From: Pseudomonas entomophila
GTDB lineage: Bacteria; Pseudomonadota; Gammaproteobacteria; Pseudomonadales; Pseudomonadaceae
DNA length: 43,420 nt
Assembly (NCBI RefSeq): GCF_029478665.1
Contig: NZ_JARPQB010000046.1
Coordinates: 1-43,420 of the forward strand
Direction: 5' to 3'
Shown here: positions 35,266 through 43,420 of the stretch, piece by piece
Numbering within the stretch: the stretch's first letter is position 1
Layout: each line of letters starts with the position of its first letter
Notes under the pieces: model-generated
Told to the model about the DNA's origin: nothing
Database searches by the model: none
Seen by the model: only the letters and a program-made list of their open reading frames with translations
Position numbers and translations under genes: made by a program

Positions 35266-38141
35266 TCCACTACTTCGACCCCAGCAACGACATCGACCTG
35301 GGCACCCCCGCGCGCGCCAGCGAGACGCAGGTCAGCCTGTCCATCGACGGCCGGGCGATCAGCGTGCCGGCCGGCATCTCGGTGATGCGCGCCGCCGCGC
35401 TGCTTGGCACCACGATCCCGAAACTGTGCGCCACCGACAGCCTCGAAGCCTTCGGTTCATGCCGCATGTGCATGGTCGAGATCGACGGCATGCGCGGTTA
35501 TCCGGCGTCCTGCACCACGCCGGTCAGCGAAGGCATGGTGGTCCGCACGCAGACCCCGCGCCTGGCCGACCTGCGGCGCAACGTGATGGAGCTGTATATC
35601 TCCGATCACCCGCTGGATTGCCTCACCTGTTCGGCCAACGGCAACTGCGAGCTGCAGACCGTCGCCGGCCAGGTCGGCCTGCGCGAGGTGCGTTATGGCT
35701 ACGAGGGCGCCAACCATCTGACCGAACAGAAGGATGTGTCCAACCCGTACTTCGACTACGAGCCCAGCAAATGCATCGTCTGCAACCGCTGCGTGCGTGC
35801 CTGCGAGGAGATCCAGGGCACCTTTGCCCTGACCATCACCGGGCGTGGCTTCGAGTCGCGGGTGGTGGCGGCGGGCGGCGACGACTTCCTCGCTTCTGAA
35901 TGCGTGTCGTGCGGTGCCTGCGTGCAGGCATGCCCCACCGCCACCTTGAGCGAAAAGAGCCTGGTGCAGATGGGCCAGCCCGAACGCGCAGTGATCACCA
36001 CCTGCGCCTACTGCGGCGTGGGCTGCTCGTTCCGCGCCGAAATGAAAGGCGACCAGCTGGTGCGCATGGTCCCGGACAAGCAGGGCGGCGCCAACCATGG
36101 CCACGCCTGCGTCAAGGGCCGCTTCGCCTGGGGCTATGCGACCCACCCGGACCGCATCACCAAACCGATGATCCGCAAGCGCTTGCAAGACCCCTGGCAA
36201 GAGGTCAGCTGGGATGAAGCGGTAACCTACGCCGCCAGCGAGTTCCGGCGCATCCAGCTCAAGTACGGGCGCGACTCCATCGGTGGTATCACTTCCAGCC
36301 GTTGCACCAACGAAGAGGCGTACCTGGTCCAGAAACTGGTGCGCACGGCCTTTGGCAACAACAACGTCGACACCTGCGCACGCGTCTGCCACTCACCCAC
36401 CGGCTATGGCTTGAAGCAGACCCTGGGCGAGTCCGCCGGTACCCAGAGCTTCGACTCGGTGATGCAAGCCGACGTGGTGCTGGTGATCGGCGCCAACCCC
36501 ACCGACGCCCACCCGGTATTTGGCTCGCAACTCAAGCGCCGCCTGCGCCAGGGCGCGCGGTTGATCGTCATCGACCCGCGGCGCATCGACCTGGTCGACT
36601 CGCCCCATGCCCGCGCCGAACTGCACCTGCAGCTGCGCCCGGGCACCAACGTGGCCATGCTCAACGCCCTGGCCCATGTGATCGTCACCGAAGGCCTGCT
36701 CGACCAGCGTTTCATCGACGCCCGCTGCGAAACCGAAGACTTCGCCCGCTGGCGCGACTTCGTCGCCCATGCCGACAACGCCCCCGAAGTGCTTGGCCCA
36801 GTGTGCGGCGTGCCCGCCGAGCAGATCCGCGCCGCCGCCTGGCTGTACGCCACCGGCGGCAACGCGGCGATCTACTACGGCCTGGGCGTCACCGAGCACA
36901 GCCAGGGCAGTACGGCGGTGATGGGCATCGCCAACCTGGCCATGGCCACCGGCAATATCGGCCGCGAAGGAGTAGGGGTGAACCCGCTGCGCGGGCAGAA
37001 CAACGTGCAGGGCTCGTGCGACATGGGCTCGTTCCCCCATGAGCTGCCCGGCTACCGGCATATTTCCAACGAAAACGTGCGCGCCGAGTTCGAGCAGGCC
37101 TGGGGCGTGACCTTGCAACCCGACCCGGGCCTGCGCATTCCCAACATGTTCGAGGCGGCGCTGGACGGCAGCTTCAAGGCGCTGTACTGCCAGGGCGAGG
37201 ACATCGCCCAGAGCGACCCCAACACCCAGCACGTCACCGCCGCCTTGCTGGCCATGGAGTGCGTGGTGGTGCAGGACATCTTCCTCAACGAGACGGCCAA
37301 GTTCGCCCATGTGTTCCTGCCGGGCAGCTCGTTCCTGGAGAAGGACGGTACCTTCACCAACGCCGAGCGGCGTATCTCGCGCGTGCGCAAGGTGATGGAG
37401 CCGCTGGCCGGCAAGGCCGACTGGGAGGCGACCGTGGCCCTGGCCGGCGCCTTGGGCTACGCCATGGACTACCAGCACCCGTCGCAGATCATGGACGAGA
37501 TCGCCCGCCTGACCCCGACGTTCCGCCGGGTCAGCTACGCCGAGCTCGACCGCCACGGCAGCCTGCAATGGCCATGCAACGACGCCGCGCCCGATGGCAC
37601 GCCGACCATGCACATCGACCAGTTCGTGCGCGGCAAGGGGCGCTTCATGCTCACCGGCTACGTACCCACCGACGAGAAGGTCAATACCCGCTACCCACTT
37701 CTGCTGACCACTGGACGCATCCTCAGCCAGTACAACGTCGGCGCGCAGACGCGGCGCACCGGCAATATTGCCTGGCACGACGAGGACCGCCTGGAAATCC
37801 ATCCCACCGACGCCGAAAGCCGGGGCATCAGCGAGGGTGACTGGGTTGGTATCGGTAGTCGCTCGGGGCAAAGCGTGCTGCGCGCCAAGGTCAGTGGTCG
37901 GGTGGCGCCGGGGGTGGTGTACACCACCTTCCACTTCCCCGAGTCCGGCGCCAACGTGATCACCACCGACAACTCCGACTGGGCCACCAACTGCCCGGAA
38001 TACAAGGTCACCGCAGTGGAGGTGGTGAAGGTGTTCCAGCCGTCGGAATGGCAGAAGCGCTACCAGAGCTTCAGTGACGAGCAGCGGCGCTTGCTCAAGG
38101 AGCGGCGTCAGGCCGAGGCGAAGGAGGAGGTGCGCCGATGA
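35262..38141 (+). CDS. fdsA: NAD-dependent formate dehydrogenase alpha (molybdenum) subunit
   Basis: FdsA oxidises formate to CO2 at a bis-molybdopterin-guanine-dinucleotide centre. The 959-residue protein begins with a NuoG-like part: a [2Fe-2S] domain (CATDSLEAFGSCRMCMVEI), a His/Cys cluster site (HPLDCLTCSANGNC), then two ferredoxin motifs (CIVCNRCVRACEE, CVSCGACVQACPT). The molybdoprotein domain starts with its own cluster (CAYCGVGC). The catalytic residue is cysteine, C376 in ARVCHSPTG, not selenocysteine, with the following H377. The C-terminal MGD-binding domain contains YPLLLTTGRILSQYN. The order matches the oxygen-tolerant soluble FDS enzymes. It overlaps fdsB and fdsD by four bases each. 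Confidence 0.97.
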   Translation: MIHYFDPSNDIDLGTPARASETQVSLSIDGRAISVPAGISVMRAAALLGTTIPKLCATDSLEAFGSCRMCMVEIDGMRGYPASCTTPVSEGMVVRTQTPRLADLRRNVMELYISDHPLDCLTCSANGNCELQTVAGQVGLREVRYGYEGANHLTEQKDVSNPYFDYEPSKCIVCNRCVRACEEIQGTFALTITGRGFESRVVAAGGDDFLASECVSCGACVQACPTATLSEKSLVQMGQPERAVITTCAYCGVGCSFRAEMKGDQLVRMVPDKQGGANHGHACVKGRFAWGYATHPDRITKPMIRKRLQDPWQEVSWDEAVTYAASEFRRIQLKYGRDSIGGITSSRCTNEEAYLVQKLVRTAFGNNNVDTCARVCHSPTGYGLKQTLGESAGTQSFDSVMQADVVLVIGANPTDAHPVFGSQLKRRLRQGARLIVIDPRRIDLVDSPHARAELHLQLRPGTNVAMLNALAHVIVTEGLLDQRFIDARCETEDFARWRDFVAHADNAPEVLGPVCGVPAEQIRAAAWLYATGGNAAIYYGLGVTEHSQGSTAVMGIANLAMATGNIGREGVGVNPLRGQNNVQGSCDMGSFPHELPGYRHISNENVRAEFEQAWGVTLQPDPGLRIPNMFEAALDGSFKALYCQGEDIAQSDPNTQHVTAALLAMECVVVQDIFLNETAKFAHVFLPGSSFLEKDGTFTNAERRISRVRKVMEPLAGKADWEATVALAGALGYAMDYQHPSQIMDEIARLTPTFRRVSYAELDRHGSLQWPCNDAAPDGTPTMHIDQFVRGKGRFMLTGYVPTDEKVNTRYPLLLTTGRILSQYNVGAQTRRTGNIAWHDEDRLEIHPTDAESRGISEGDWVGIGSRSGQSVLRAKVSGRVAPGVVYTTFHFPESGANVITTDNSDWATNCPEYKVTAVEVVKVFQPSEWQKRYQSFSDEQRRLLKERRQAEAKEEVRR

Positions 38142-38350
38142 GCAACGACAACCTGGTGAAGATGGCCAACCAGATCGCTCACTACTTCGACAGCGAGCCG
38201 GATCATGCGAAGGCGGTGCAGGGTGTGCGTCAGCACCTGCAGAGCTTCTGGACGCCGGCGATGCGCCGGCATTTGAGCGAGCGGTTGCAGGCCGAGGGAG
38301 GCGAGGGGTTGGATGTGTTGGTGCGCGAGGCGCTTCAGCCGGTGGTTTGA
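38138..38350 (+). CDS. fdsD: formate dehydrogenase delta subunit
   Basis: FdsD is the small accessory delta subunit, needed in related systems for a stable FDS complex. The 70-residue protein begins MSNDNLVKMANQIAHYF and has FWTPAMRRHL, both typical of the family. ATGA overlap with fdsA shows coupling. It is the last gene of the operon. The sulfur-transfer chaperone fdsC/fdhD, often next to these genes, is not in this window. Confidence 0.92.
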   Translation: MSNDNLVKMANQIAHYFDSEPDHAKAVQGVRQHLQSFWTPAMRRHLSERLQAEGGEGLDVLVREALQPVV

Positions 38351-38385
38351 TTGCCTTGCAGGGTGTTCGCCATTCACGCCTGCCC

Positions 38386-38502
38386 CTGTAGGAGCGGCCT
38401 TGTGCCGCGAAAGGGCCGCAAAGCGGCCCCGGCGATCTTTCTTCGACAGTGAAATCCTGGGCCGCTACGCAGCCCTTTCGTGGCACAAGGCCGCTCCTAC
38501 AG
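38386..38502. repeat. Palindromic intergenic repeat pair (family A)
   Basis: 31-base arms at 38386-38416 and 38472-38502 are inverted copies with one mismatch. The sequence is nearly the same as at 1-110. It lies between the convergent fdsD and the GNAT gene and may serve as a bidirectional 3' hairpin. Confidence 0.85.
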
Positions 38503-38562
38503 GGGGTGCGTAAGGCTGAAGGGAGTGGGTTTTGTCCCGCGATAGGGCGCTAGAATTCCGGC

Positions 38563-38982
38563 TCAATCGCATCGCCAGAAATAGACTTGCTCCGGGTCCC
38601 CTTCGTCGAGGTGCTCGACAACCCCGCTCTCGACAAACCCCTGGCGCGCCAGCAGCCGGCGCATCGGCGCGTTGGAGCGATTGGTCGAGGTGAACAGTTT
38701 CTGCCCCCTGCATTCGGCCTGTATGCGAGCCACCAGCGCTACCCCCAGCCCGCTGCGCCGATGGTTTTCGCCAACCATCAGCATCTCGATGAACGCACAG
38801 CCGAAAAAGTGCCGGTGCATCACCGTATACGCGGCTACCGCGCCGCCAACCTCGGCTATCAGGCAAAGGTACTGCCCGATCCAGGCGGCGATCTGTCCAG
38901 CGCGCCGCGGATCTTGGCGGGCAACGCTGTCGATGGCGATCAGGGCCGGGAGGTCCTTGGGTTCGGCAAGGCGAATGTGCAT
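38563..38982 (-). CDS. GNAT-family N-acetyltransferase
   Basis: This is a 139-residue single-domain GNAT acetyltransferase. It shows the N-terminal MHIRLAEPKDLPALIAID, the core strand FIEMLMVGENHRRSGLG with the acetyl-CoA loop (R/Q-x-x-G-x-G type, RRSGLG), and the late motif TSTNRSNAPMRRLLARQGFVESG. The substrate cannot be told. The start at 38982 was chosen because the family N-terminus begins there; the frame continues 100 codons further through a repeat element. It is convergent with fdsGBAD. Confidence 0.85.
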   Translation of the reverse strand: MHIRLAEPKDLPALIAIDSVARQDPRRAGQIAAWIGQYLCLIAEVGGAVAAYTVMHRHFFGCAFIEMLMVGENHRRSGLGVALVARIQAECRGQKLFTSTNRSNAPMRRLLARQGFVESGVVEHLDEGDPEQVYFWRCD

Positions 38983-39073
38983 GGTTCGGCTCTTGGCTGG
39001 AGATTTTGCAATTATTGGCGTGCAAGGCTCATGGTTGTATCTGCGGAACGTCGGCGATGTTGCTGGCACTACT

Positions 39074-39107
39074 CCTGTAGGAGCCGGCTTGCCGGCGAAG
39101 CGGCCGG
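39074..39107. repeat. Single intergenic repeat unit (family C)
   Basis: CCTGTAGGAGCCGGCTTGCC with the following GGCGAAGCGGCCGG is a single unit of the family found as inverted pairs at 7185, 21068 and 41031. It lies in the divergent gap between the GNAT gene and the ABC transporter. Confidence 0.7.
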
Positions 39108-39196
39108 AACAGGCAAAGATGAAATGTCCGTCATGAATGCAAGGGTGATTCTGTGCCAATGCTACGCTCGCGGAAATACCTCGACGGACATCCACC

Positions 39197-41014
39197 ATGG
39201 ACATGAACTGGCACCAGGCCCTGCAAGAGAGCCTGAGCTGGCTGGCAATCGCCTCTTTGATCACCCTCGTCGGCTTCACCACCGCTGCCGCACTGGCCGT
39301 GCGCTGTACCCGTTGGGGCAGCCAGTTCTGGCAGCTCGCCGGCCCCTATTTCAGTTTCAGGCGCAGCTGGCGACCGTTGCTGGCCTTCGCCCTGCTGCTG
39401 GCGCTGACGCTGTTCTCGGTGCGCCTGAACGTGCTGTTCTCGTTCTGGTACAACGGCTTCTACAGCGCCCTGCAGGGGTTGGACCAGACCGCCTTCTGGT
39501 ACCTGCTCGGGGTGTTCGCGGTGCTGGCCACCATCCATGTGCTGCGTTCGCTGTTCACCTTCTACGTGACCCAGGCCTTCAACATCCACTGGCGAGTGTG
39601 GCTGACCGAACGCCTGAGCGCCGACTGGATGCGCGGCGACGCCTACTACCGCGGGCAGTTCCTTGCGGAACCGGTGGACAACCCCGACCAGCGTATCGAG
39701 CTGGACATCAACGCCTTCGTCTCCGGCTCTGTGGGCCTGGCACTGGGGGCGGTGAGCGCGCTGGTCTCGCTGGTGGCCTTTACCGGTATTCTCTGGGGCC
39801 TGTCGGCGCCGTTGACGGTGGCCGGCATCGAAGTGCCACGGGCGATGGTGTTCGCCGTGTATGTCTATGTGCTGATCGCCACTTGGATCGCCTTCCGCCT
39901 CGGCAAGCCGCTGATCCGCCTTAATTTCCTCAACGAGAAACTCACCGCCAACTTCCGTTACGCGCTGATGCGCTTGCGCGAGAACGCCGAGAACATTGCC
40001 TTCTACCAAGGTGGGCAGGTGGAGCGCGGCACCTTGCTGACGCGCTTCTTCGCCCTGATCGGCAATGCCTGGGCGCTGGTGTTCCGGAACCTGAAGTTCA
40101 GCGGCTTCAACCTGGGCATCAGCCAGGTCGCCGTGGTGTTCCCGTTCATCCTCCAGGCACCGCGTTTCTTCAGCGGCGCGATCAAGCTCGGCGATGTGAT
40201 GCAGACCTCCCAGGCTTTCGGCCAGGTGCAGGATTCGCTGTCGTTCTTCCGTGAGTCCTACGACACCTTCGCCCAGTACCGCGCAACCCTCGACCGTCTG
40301 ACCGGCTTCCTCGATGCCAACCAGCAGGCCAGCGCCTTGCCCCGGGTGTTCAGTGAAGACCAGCCGCATGCCCTTGATATCAGCGGGCTGCAGGTGATGC
40401 GCCCCGATGGCCATGCCCTGATCGCCGACCTCGACCTGAGCCTGCAGGCCGGCCAGGCCCTGCTGATCAAGGGGCCGTCGGGCAGTGGCAAGACCACATT
40501 GCTGCGTGCCCTGGCGGGGCTGTGGCCCTATGCCGAGGGCGAGGTGCGACGGCCCATGGGCAAGCAGGCGCTGTTCCTGTCCCAGCGCCCATACCTGCCC
40601 CTGGGTGACCTGCGCACCGCCATCGCCTACCCGGCGGACGCCACGCCCGCGGATGATGCGCGCATGCAGCAGGCCCTGCGCCAGGTCAACCTGGCGCACC
40701 TGGCCGAGCGCCTGGATACCCCCAACGACTGGGCGCATATCCTCTCGGTGGGCGAGCAGCAGCGCCTGGCGTTCGCCCGGGTGCTGTTCAACCAGCCGCA
40801 GGTGGTGTTCCTCGATGAGTCCACCTCGGCGATGGATGAGGGGTTGGAGCACGCGCTGTATTCACTGCTGCGCACGGAGATGCCGGCGACATTGCTGGTC
40901 AGTGTCGGCCATCGTAGTACGTTGTCCGGGTTCCATACGCACCGCCTGGATGTGGACGGGCAGGGGGGGTGGTCGCTGCTGGAGCAGCAACCTGCGGTCG
41001 GGACGCCTGCCTGA
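39197..41014 (+). CDS. ABC transporter, SbmA/BacA-type membrane domain fused to ATPase (YddA-like)
   Basis: This is a 605-residue half-transporter of the inner membrane. The N-terminal part (about 1-350) is the SbmA/BacA-like membrane domain, with VRLNVLFSFWYNGFYSALQ, FNIHWRVWLTERL, AYYRGQF, DNPDQRIELDINAF and ENAENIAFYQGG. The C-terminal part (about 375-590) is an ABC ATPase with Walker A GPSGSGKTTL, signature LSVGEQQRLAFARV and Walker B VVFLDESTSAMD. A homodimer is expected. SbmA itself lacks the ATPase, so this is the YddA-like, ATP-driven branch, and its substrate is not known. The gene stands alone between repeats. Confidence 0.88.
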   Translation: MDMNWHQALQESLSWLAIASLITLVGFTTAAALAVRCTRWGSQFWQLAGPYFSFRRSWRPLLAFALLLALTLFSVRLNVLFSFWYNGFYSALQGLDQTAFWYLLGVFAVLATIHVLRSLFTFYVTQAFNIHWRVWLTERLSADWMRGDAYYRGQFLAEPVDNPDQRIELDINAFVSGSVGLALGAVSALVSLVAFTGILWGLSAPLTVAGIEVPRAMVFAVYVYVLIATWIAFRLGKPLIRLNFLNEKLTANFRYALMRLRENAENIAFYQGGQVERGTLLTRFFALIGNAWALVFRNLKFSGFNLGISQVAVVFPFILQAPRFFSGAIKLGDVMQTSQAFGQVQDSLSFFRESYDTFAQYRATLDRLTGFLDANQQASALPRVFSEDQPHALDISGLQVMRPDGHALIADLDLSLQAGQALLIKGPSGSGKTTLLRALAGLWPYAEGEVRRPMGKQALFLSQRPYLPLGDLRTAIAYPADATPADDARMQQALRQVNLAHLAERLDTPNDWAHILSVGEQQRLAFARVLFNQPQVVFLDESTSAMDEGLEHALYSLLRTEMPATLLVSVGHRSTLSGFHTHRLDVDGQGGWSLLEQQPAVGTPA

Positions 41015-41030
41015 CCCCGCGTTGTCGGTG

Positions 41031-41104
41031 TTCGCCAGCAAGGCTGGCTCCTACGGGTGTGGCGAGGTCAACCGATCCCTCGTAGGAGCCGGCTTGCCGG
41101 CGAA
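41031..41104. repeat. Palindromic intergenic repeat (family C)
   Basis: Arms 41031-41054 (TTCGCCAGCAAGGCTGGCTC...) and 41082-41104 (GTAGGAGCCGGCTTGCCGGC...) form an imperfect inverted repeat 16 bases after the ABC transporter gene, a possible 3' hairpin. Confidence 0.75.
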
Positions 41105-41466
41105 CCAAACGATACGCTGAATGGCACCGTCAACACCGGTGATCGCGGGGCACGCCCGCTCCCACGGCATTCTGTCGAATCCAAGAATTACATTTTGCCA
41201 TCGGGGCTGCCTTGTGCCGCGAAAGGGCGCAAGGTACACCGCTGGATGGCTCGGTTATCACCGCGCACGGCAAGGAGGTATGGGCGTTCCAGGCGACGGC
41301 CGAGCAGCAGGTGGATAGCCAGTTGTTTGCCGGCAATGGCAGCGGCAGCTTCGGGCCCATCGGCGGGTGGCGGGTGAGGGGTTGTACGGAAGTCGCCAAG
41401 CGCCGACATGGTAGTGACACTGGCCTGAAGGCATAATGCGTGGCTCTGTACTAAGGACTGGAACGC
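41105..41466. other. Intergenic region before the two-component system
   Basis: A fragment of a family A repeat (TTGTGCCGCGAAAGGGCGC) lies at about 41212-41230. Short frames exist on both strands (41212-41436 plus, 41188-41409 minus), but neither resembles a known protein or has a good ribosome-binding site. They may be the remains of a gene. AAGGA at 41453-41457 serves the response regulator. Confidence 0.5.
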
Positions 41467-42180
41467 GTGATGATGGAAGGCTCTGGGCCAGGCAAGGTGC
41501 TGTTGGTGGAAGACGACGAGAAGCTCTCGGGGCTGATCGCGCATTTCCTGTCGCAACATGGTTTCGAGGTGCGCGAGGTTCACCGCGGCGATCTGGCACG
41601 GCAGGCCTTTGTCGAGTTCCAGCCATCGATGGTGGTACTCGACCTGATGCTGCCCGGGCAGGACGGCTTGCAGGTATGCCGGGAAATCCGCGCGCTCAGC
41701 GATACGCCGATCGTGATCCTCACGGCGCGCGAGGACGACCTGGACCATATCCTCGGCCTTGAATCGGGGGCCGACGACTACGTGATCAAACCGATCAAGC
41801 CACCTGTGTTGCTGGCCCGCCTGCGTGCGTTGCAGCGGCGTCATGTGCCGCAGGCCAGCCCGGGCGGCGCGCTGCTGTTCGGCGAGCTGAAGATCGACCC
41901 GGTGTGCCGCGAAGTGACGCTGGAGGGCGAGGTGCTCGAGTTCACCACCATGGAGTTCGACCTGCTCCAGCTGCTGGCCGACAACGCCGGGGTGATCCTG
42001 TCCCGCGATGACATCCTCAACAAGATGCGCGGCATCGACTTCGACGGCATGAACCGCAGCGTCGATGTGTATATCAGCAAGCTGCGCAACAAACTCAATG
42101 ACACGCCGCGCGAGCCGGTGCGGATCAAGACCGTGTGGGGCAAGGGCTACCTGTTCAACCCGTTCGCCTGGGAGCGCTAG
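41467..42180 (+). CDS. OmpR-family response regulator, RstA-like
   Basis: The 237-residue protein has a receiver domain (LLVEDDEKL, phosphoryl-accepting D59 in VVLDLMLPGQDG, TAREDDLDHILGLESGADDY with the conserved lysine in VIKP) and an OmpR/PhoB winged-helix DNA-binding domain (FTTMEFDLLQLLADNAG, RSVDVYISKLRNKL, VWGKGYLFNPFAWE). The start may be GTG 41467 or ATG 41470/41473; AAGGA is upstream. It directly abuts the kinase gene, so the two form one unit. RstA-like is the closest type judged by eye; the signal and targets are unknown. Confidence 0.92.
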   Translation: MMMEGSGPGKVLLVEDDEKLSGLIAHFLSQHGFEVREVHRGDLARQAFVEFQPSMVVLDLMLPGQDGLQVCREIRALSDTPIVILTAREDDLDHILGLESGADDYVIKPIKPPVLLARLRALQRRHVPQASPGGALLFGELKIDPVCREVTLEGEVLEFTTMEFDLLQLLADNAGVILSRDDILNKMRGIDFDGMNRSVDVYISKLRNKLNDTPREPVRIKTVWGKGYLFNPFAWER

Positions 42181-43420
42181 ATGCTGCGCCTGTTTCTGGG
42201 CCTGTACCTGATACTGGCGGTGGGGCTGGTGCTGGCGTTGCAGGCCGTCGAGCATACGCTCGACGCGCTGCTCGCCCCGCAGATGGAGGCCGCCAGCCGC
42301 GAAACCTTCCGTGGCACGGTGCACGCACTGGTCTCGCAGTTGCGCGACGTACAGGGCGAACAACGCGCCCAGCGCCTGGCGCGTCTGCGCCCCGACTATG
42401 GCCTGGGCCTGGAGCTGGTGCGACGTGACCAGTTGGCGCTGAGCGAGCGTGAAAATGCGCAGTTGGCCCAAGGCCAGCTGGTGCTGCGCGAGCAGTACAC
42501 GCAGCTGTTCAGCCGCATCGATGACGGCGAGCAACTGCTGAGCGTCAAGCTGCCCCGCGAACCCAATTTCATGCCGGTCTACATCATCACGGCCTACCTG
42601 ATGCTGGCGCTGCTGCTGGGGGTGGTGCTGTTCTTCTGGGTGCGCCCGCACTGGCGGGACCTGGAGAAGCTGCGCATGGCCGCCCAGCGCTTCGGCGACA
42701 ACGATCTGTCGGCGCGGGTGCGCATGCCGCGGCGTTCGAGCATCAGCGACGTGGCAGGGCATTTCGACCTGATGGCGGCGCGTATCGAGGGGTTGATCGC
42801 CAACCAGCGCGAGCTGACCAACGCGGTATCACACGAGTTGCGCACGCCCATCGCGCGCCTGAACTTCGAACTCGATCAACTCAGGAAACAACAGGACCCG
42901 GTCAAGGCACGTCAGTTGATCAGCGACATGTATGCCGACCTGGGCGAGTTGGAAGACATGGTGTCCGAGTTACTCACCTACGCCAGCCTGGAGCACGGCG
43001 CGACCGCCATCAGCCTGCAACCGATCGAGGCCGGCAGCTGGCTGGACAGCGTGGTCGCCAGCGTGACCCTGGAGGCCGAGGCCAATGGTGTTGAGATTCA
43101 CCTGGCGCCGAGCCCGGTCGAGACGTTCAGTATCGAACCGCGGTTCATGGCCAGGGCGGTGATCAATTTGCTGCGCAACGCGATCCGCTACGCCGAAGGG
43201 CACATCCACGTTTCGCTGTCGTGCAGTGACGGCCAGTACCAGCTGCAGGTCGACGATGACGGGCCGGGGGTGCCGGTGGCGGGACGTGACCGGATCTTCG
43301 AGCCCTTTTCGCGGCTCGACGGCAGCCGCGACCGGCGCACCGGTGGCTTCGGCCTGGGGCTGGCCTTGGTGCGGCGGGTGGCGCAGTCCCATGGCGGGGA
43401 GGCACAGGTGGGGGATGCGG
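42181..43420 (+). CDS. sensor histidine kinase, RstB-like (partial, runs off right edge)
   Basis: The first 413 codons are present without a stop. The protein has an N-terminal helix (about 3-22), a periplasmic domain (about 25-135), a second helix (about 138-157, IITAYLMLALLLGVVLFFWV), a HAMP segment, and HisKA with H218 in SHELRTPIARL. The ATPase domain follows, with its N box (INLLRNAIRYAEGH), G1 (DDDGPGVP) and G2 (GGFGLGLALV) visible. It begins on the base after the response regulator stop. Only the last residues are missing. It is not an obvious hybrid kinase. Confidence 0.92.
   Translation, partial: MLRLFLGLYLILAVGLVLALQAVEHTLDALLAPQMEAASRETFRGTVHALVSQLRDVQGEQRAQRLARLRPDYGLGLELVRRDQLALSERENAQLAQGQLVLREQYTQLFSRIDDGEQLLSVKLPREPNFMPVYIITAYLMLALLLGVVLFFWVRPHWRDLEKLRMAAQRFGDNDLSARVRMPRRSSISDVAGHFDLMAARIEGLIANQRELTNAVSHELRTPIARLNFELDQLRKQQDPVKARQLISDMYADLGELEDMVSELLTYASLEHGATAISLQPIEAGSWLDSVVASVTLEAEANGVEIHLAPSPVETFSIEPRFMARAVINLLRNAIRYAEGHIHVSLSCSDGQYQLQVDDDGPGVPVAGRDRIFEPFSRLDGSRDRRTGGFGLGLALVRRVAQSHGGEAQVGDA

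Noticed and set aside
39197..41014. The SbmA/YddA-like transporter as exporter or uptake route of the islet microcin
   Set aside because: It is more than 6 kb away beyond fdsGBAD, has normal high-GC codon use and no C39 domain; proximity alone does not support a link.
41188..42762. 524-codon minus-strand frame across the response regulator and kinase
   Set aside because: Antisense shadow of two clear genes; only its last part lies in the intergenic gap, where no motif supports it.

Overview
The window is chromosomal DNA of a GC-rich fluorescent Pseudomonas, most likely of the P. putida group. The evidence is a proteobacterial cbb3 oxidase with a Pseudomonas-type CcoNOQP gene set, an almost complete pyoverdine chromophore synthetase (PvdL) beside its sigma factor PvdS, and several families of short Pseudomonas-type palindromic repeats between genes. 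No rRNA, tRNA, CRISPR array, transposase or integrase gene was seen.

Layout. 1-3338 (minus strand): ccoNOQP, the high-affinity terminal oxidase, with an ANR/FNR-type box upstream at 3413-3426. 3388-6101: mixed housekeeping genes (alpha/beta hydrolase, nucleoside phosphorylase ppnP, a DEDDh exonuclease, a periplasmic solute-binding-like protein). 6099-21063: the pyoverdine block, with a GNAT acetyltransferase behind a perfect PvdS box, the divergent pair pvdS and pvdL, a Fur box over the pvdS promoter and a PvdS box before pvdL. 21143-24448 (minus strand): a tightly coupled dsbD-tlpA-dsbG thiol-redox operon. 24864-29565: a six-gene set matching the order of Escherichia coli yjfI-J-K-L-M-C (DUF2170, PspA/IM30, DUF2491, DUF350, DUF1190 lipoprotein, glutathionylspermidine-synthase-like ATP-grasp). 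29650-30312: a secreted protein of unknown function.

About 30690-32950 is a visibly AT-richer islet with different codon use. It holds a small two-helix membrane protein, a 112-residue glycine/alanine-rich precursor with a textbook double-glycine leader (class II microcin type), and a JmjC-domain Fe(II)/2-oxoglutarate oxygenase. Diverged direct repeats flank it. The arrangement immunity candidate, microcin precursor, oxygenase, with no local exporter, is the most novel item here: a candidate hydroxylated microcin system.

33233-38350: the NAD-dependent molybdenum formate dehydrogenase operon fdsGBAD, with overlapping genes. 38563-41014: a GNAT acetyltransferase (minus strand) and an SbmA/BacA-YddA-type ABC transporter. 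41467-43420: an RstA/RstB-like two-component system whose kinase runs off the right edge. Starts given here were chosen by eye from family N-termini, Shine-Dalgarno signals and gene spacing. All family assignments come from reading motifs; no database search was run.
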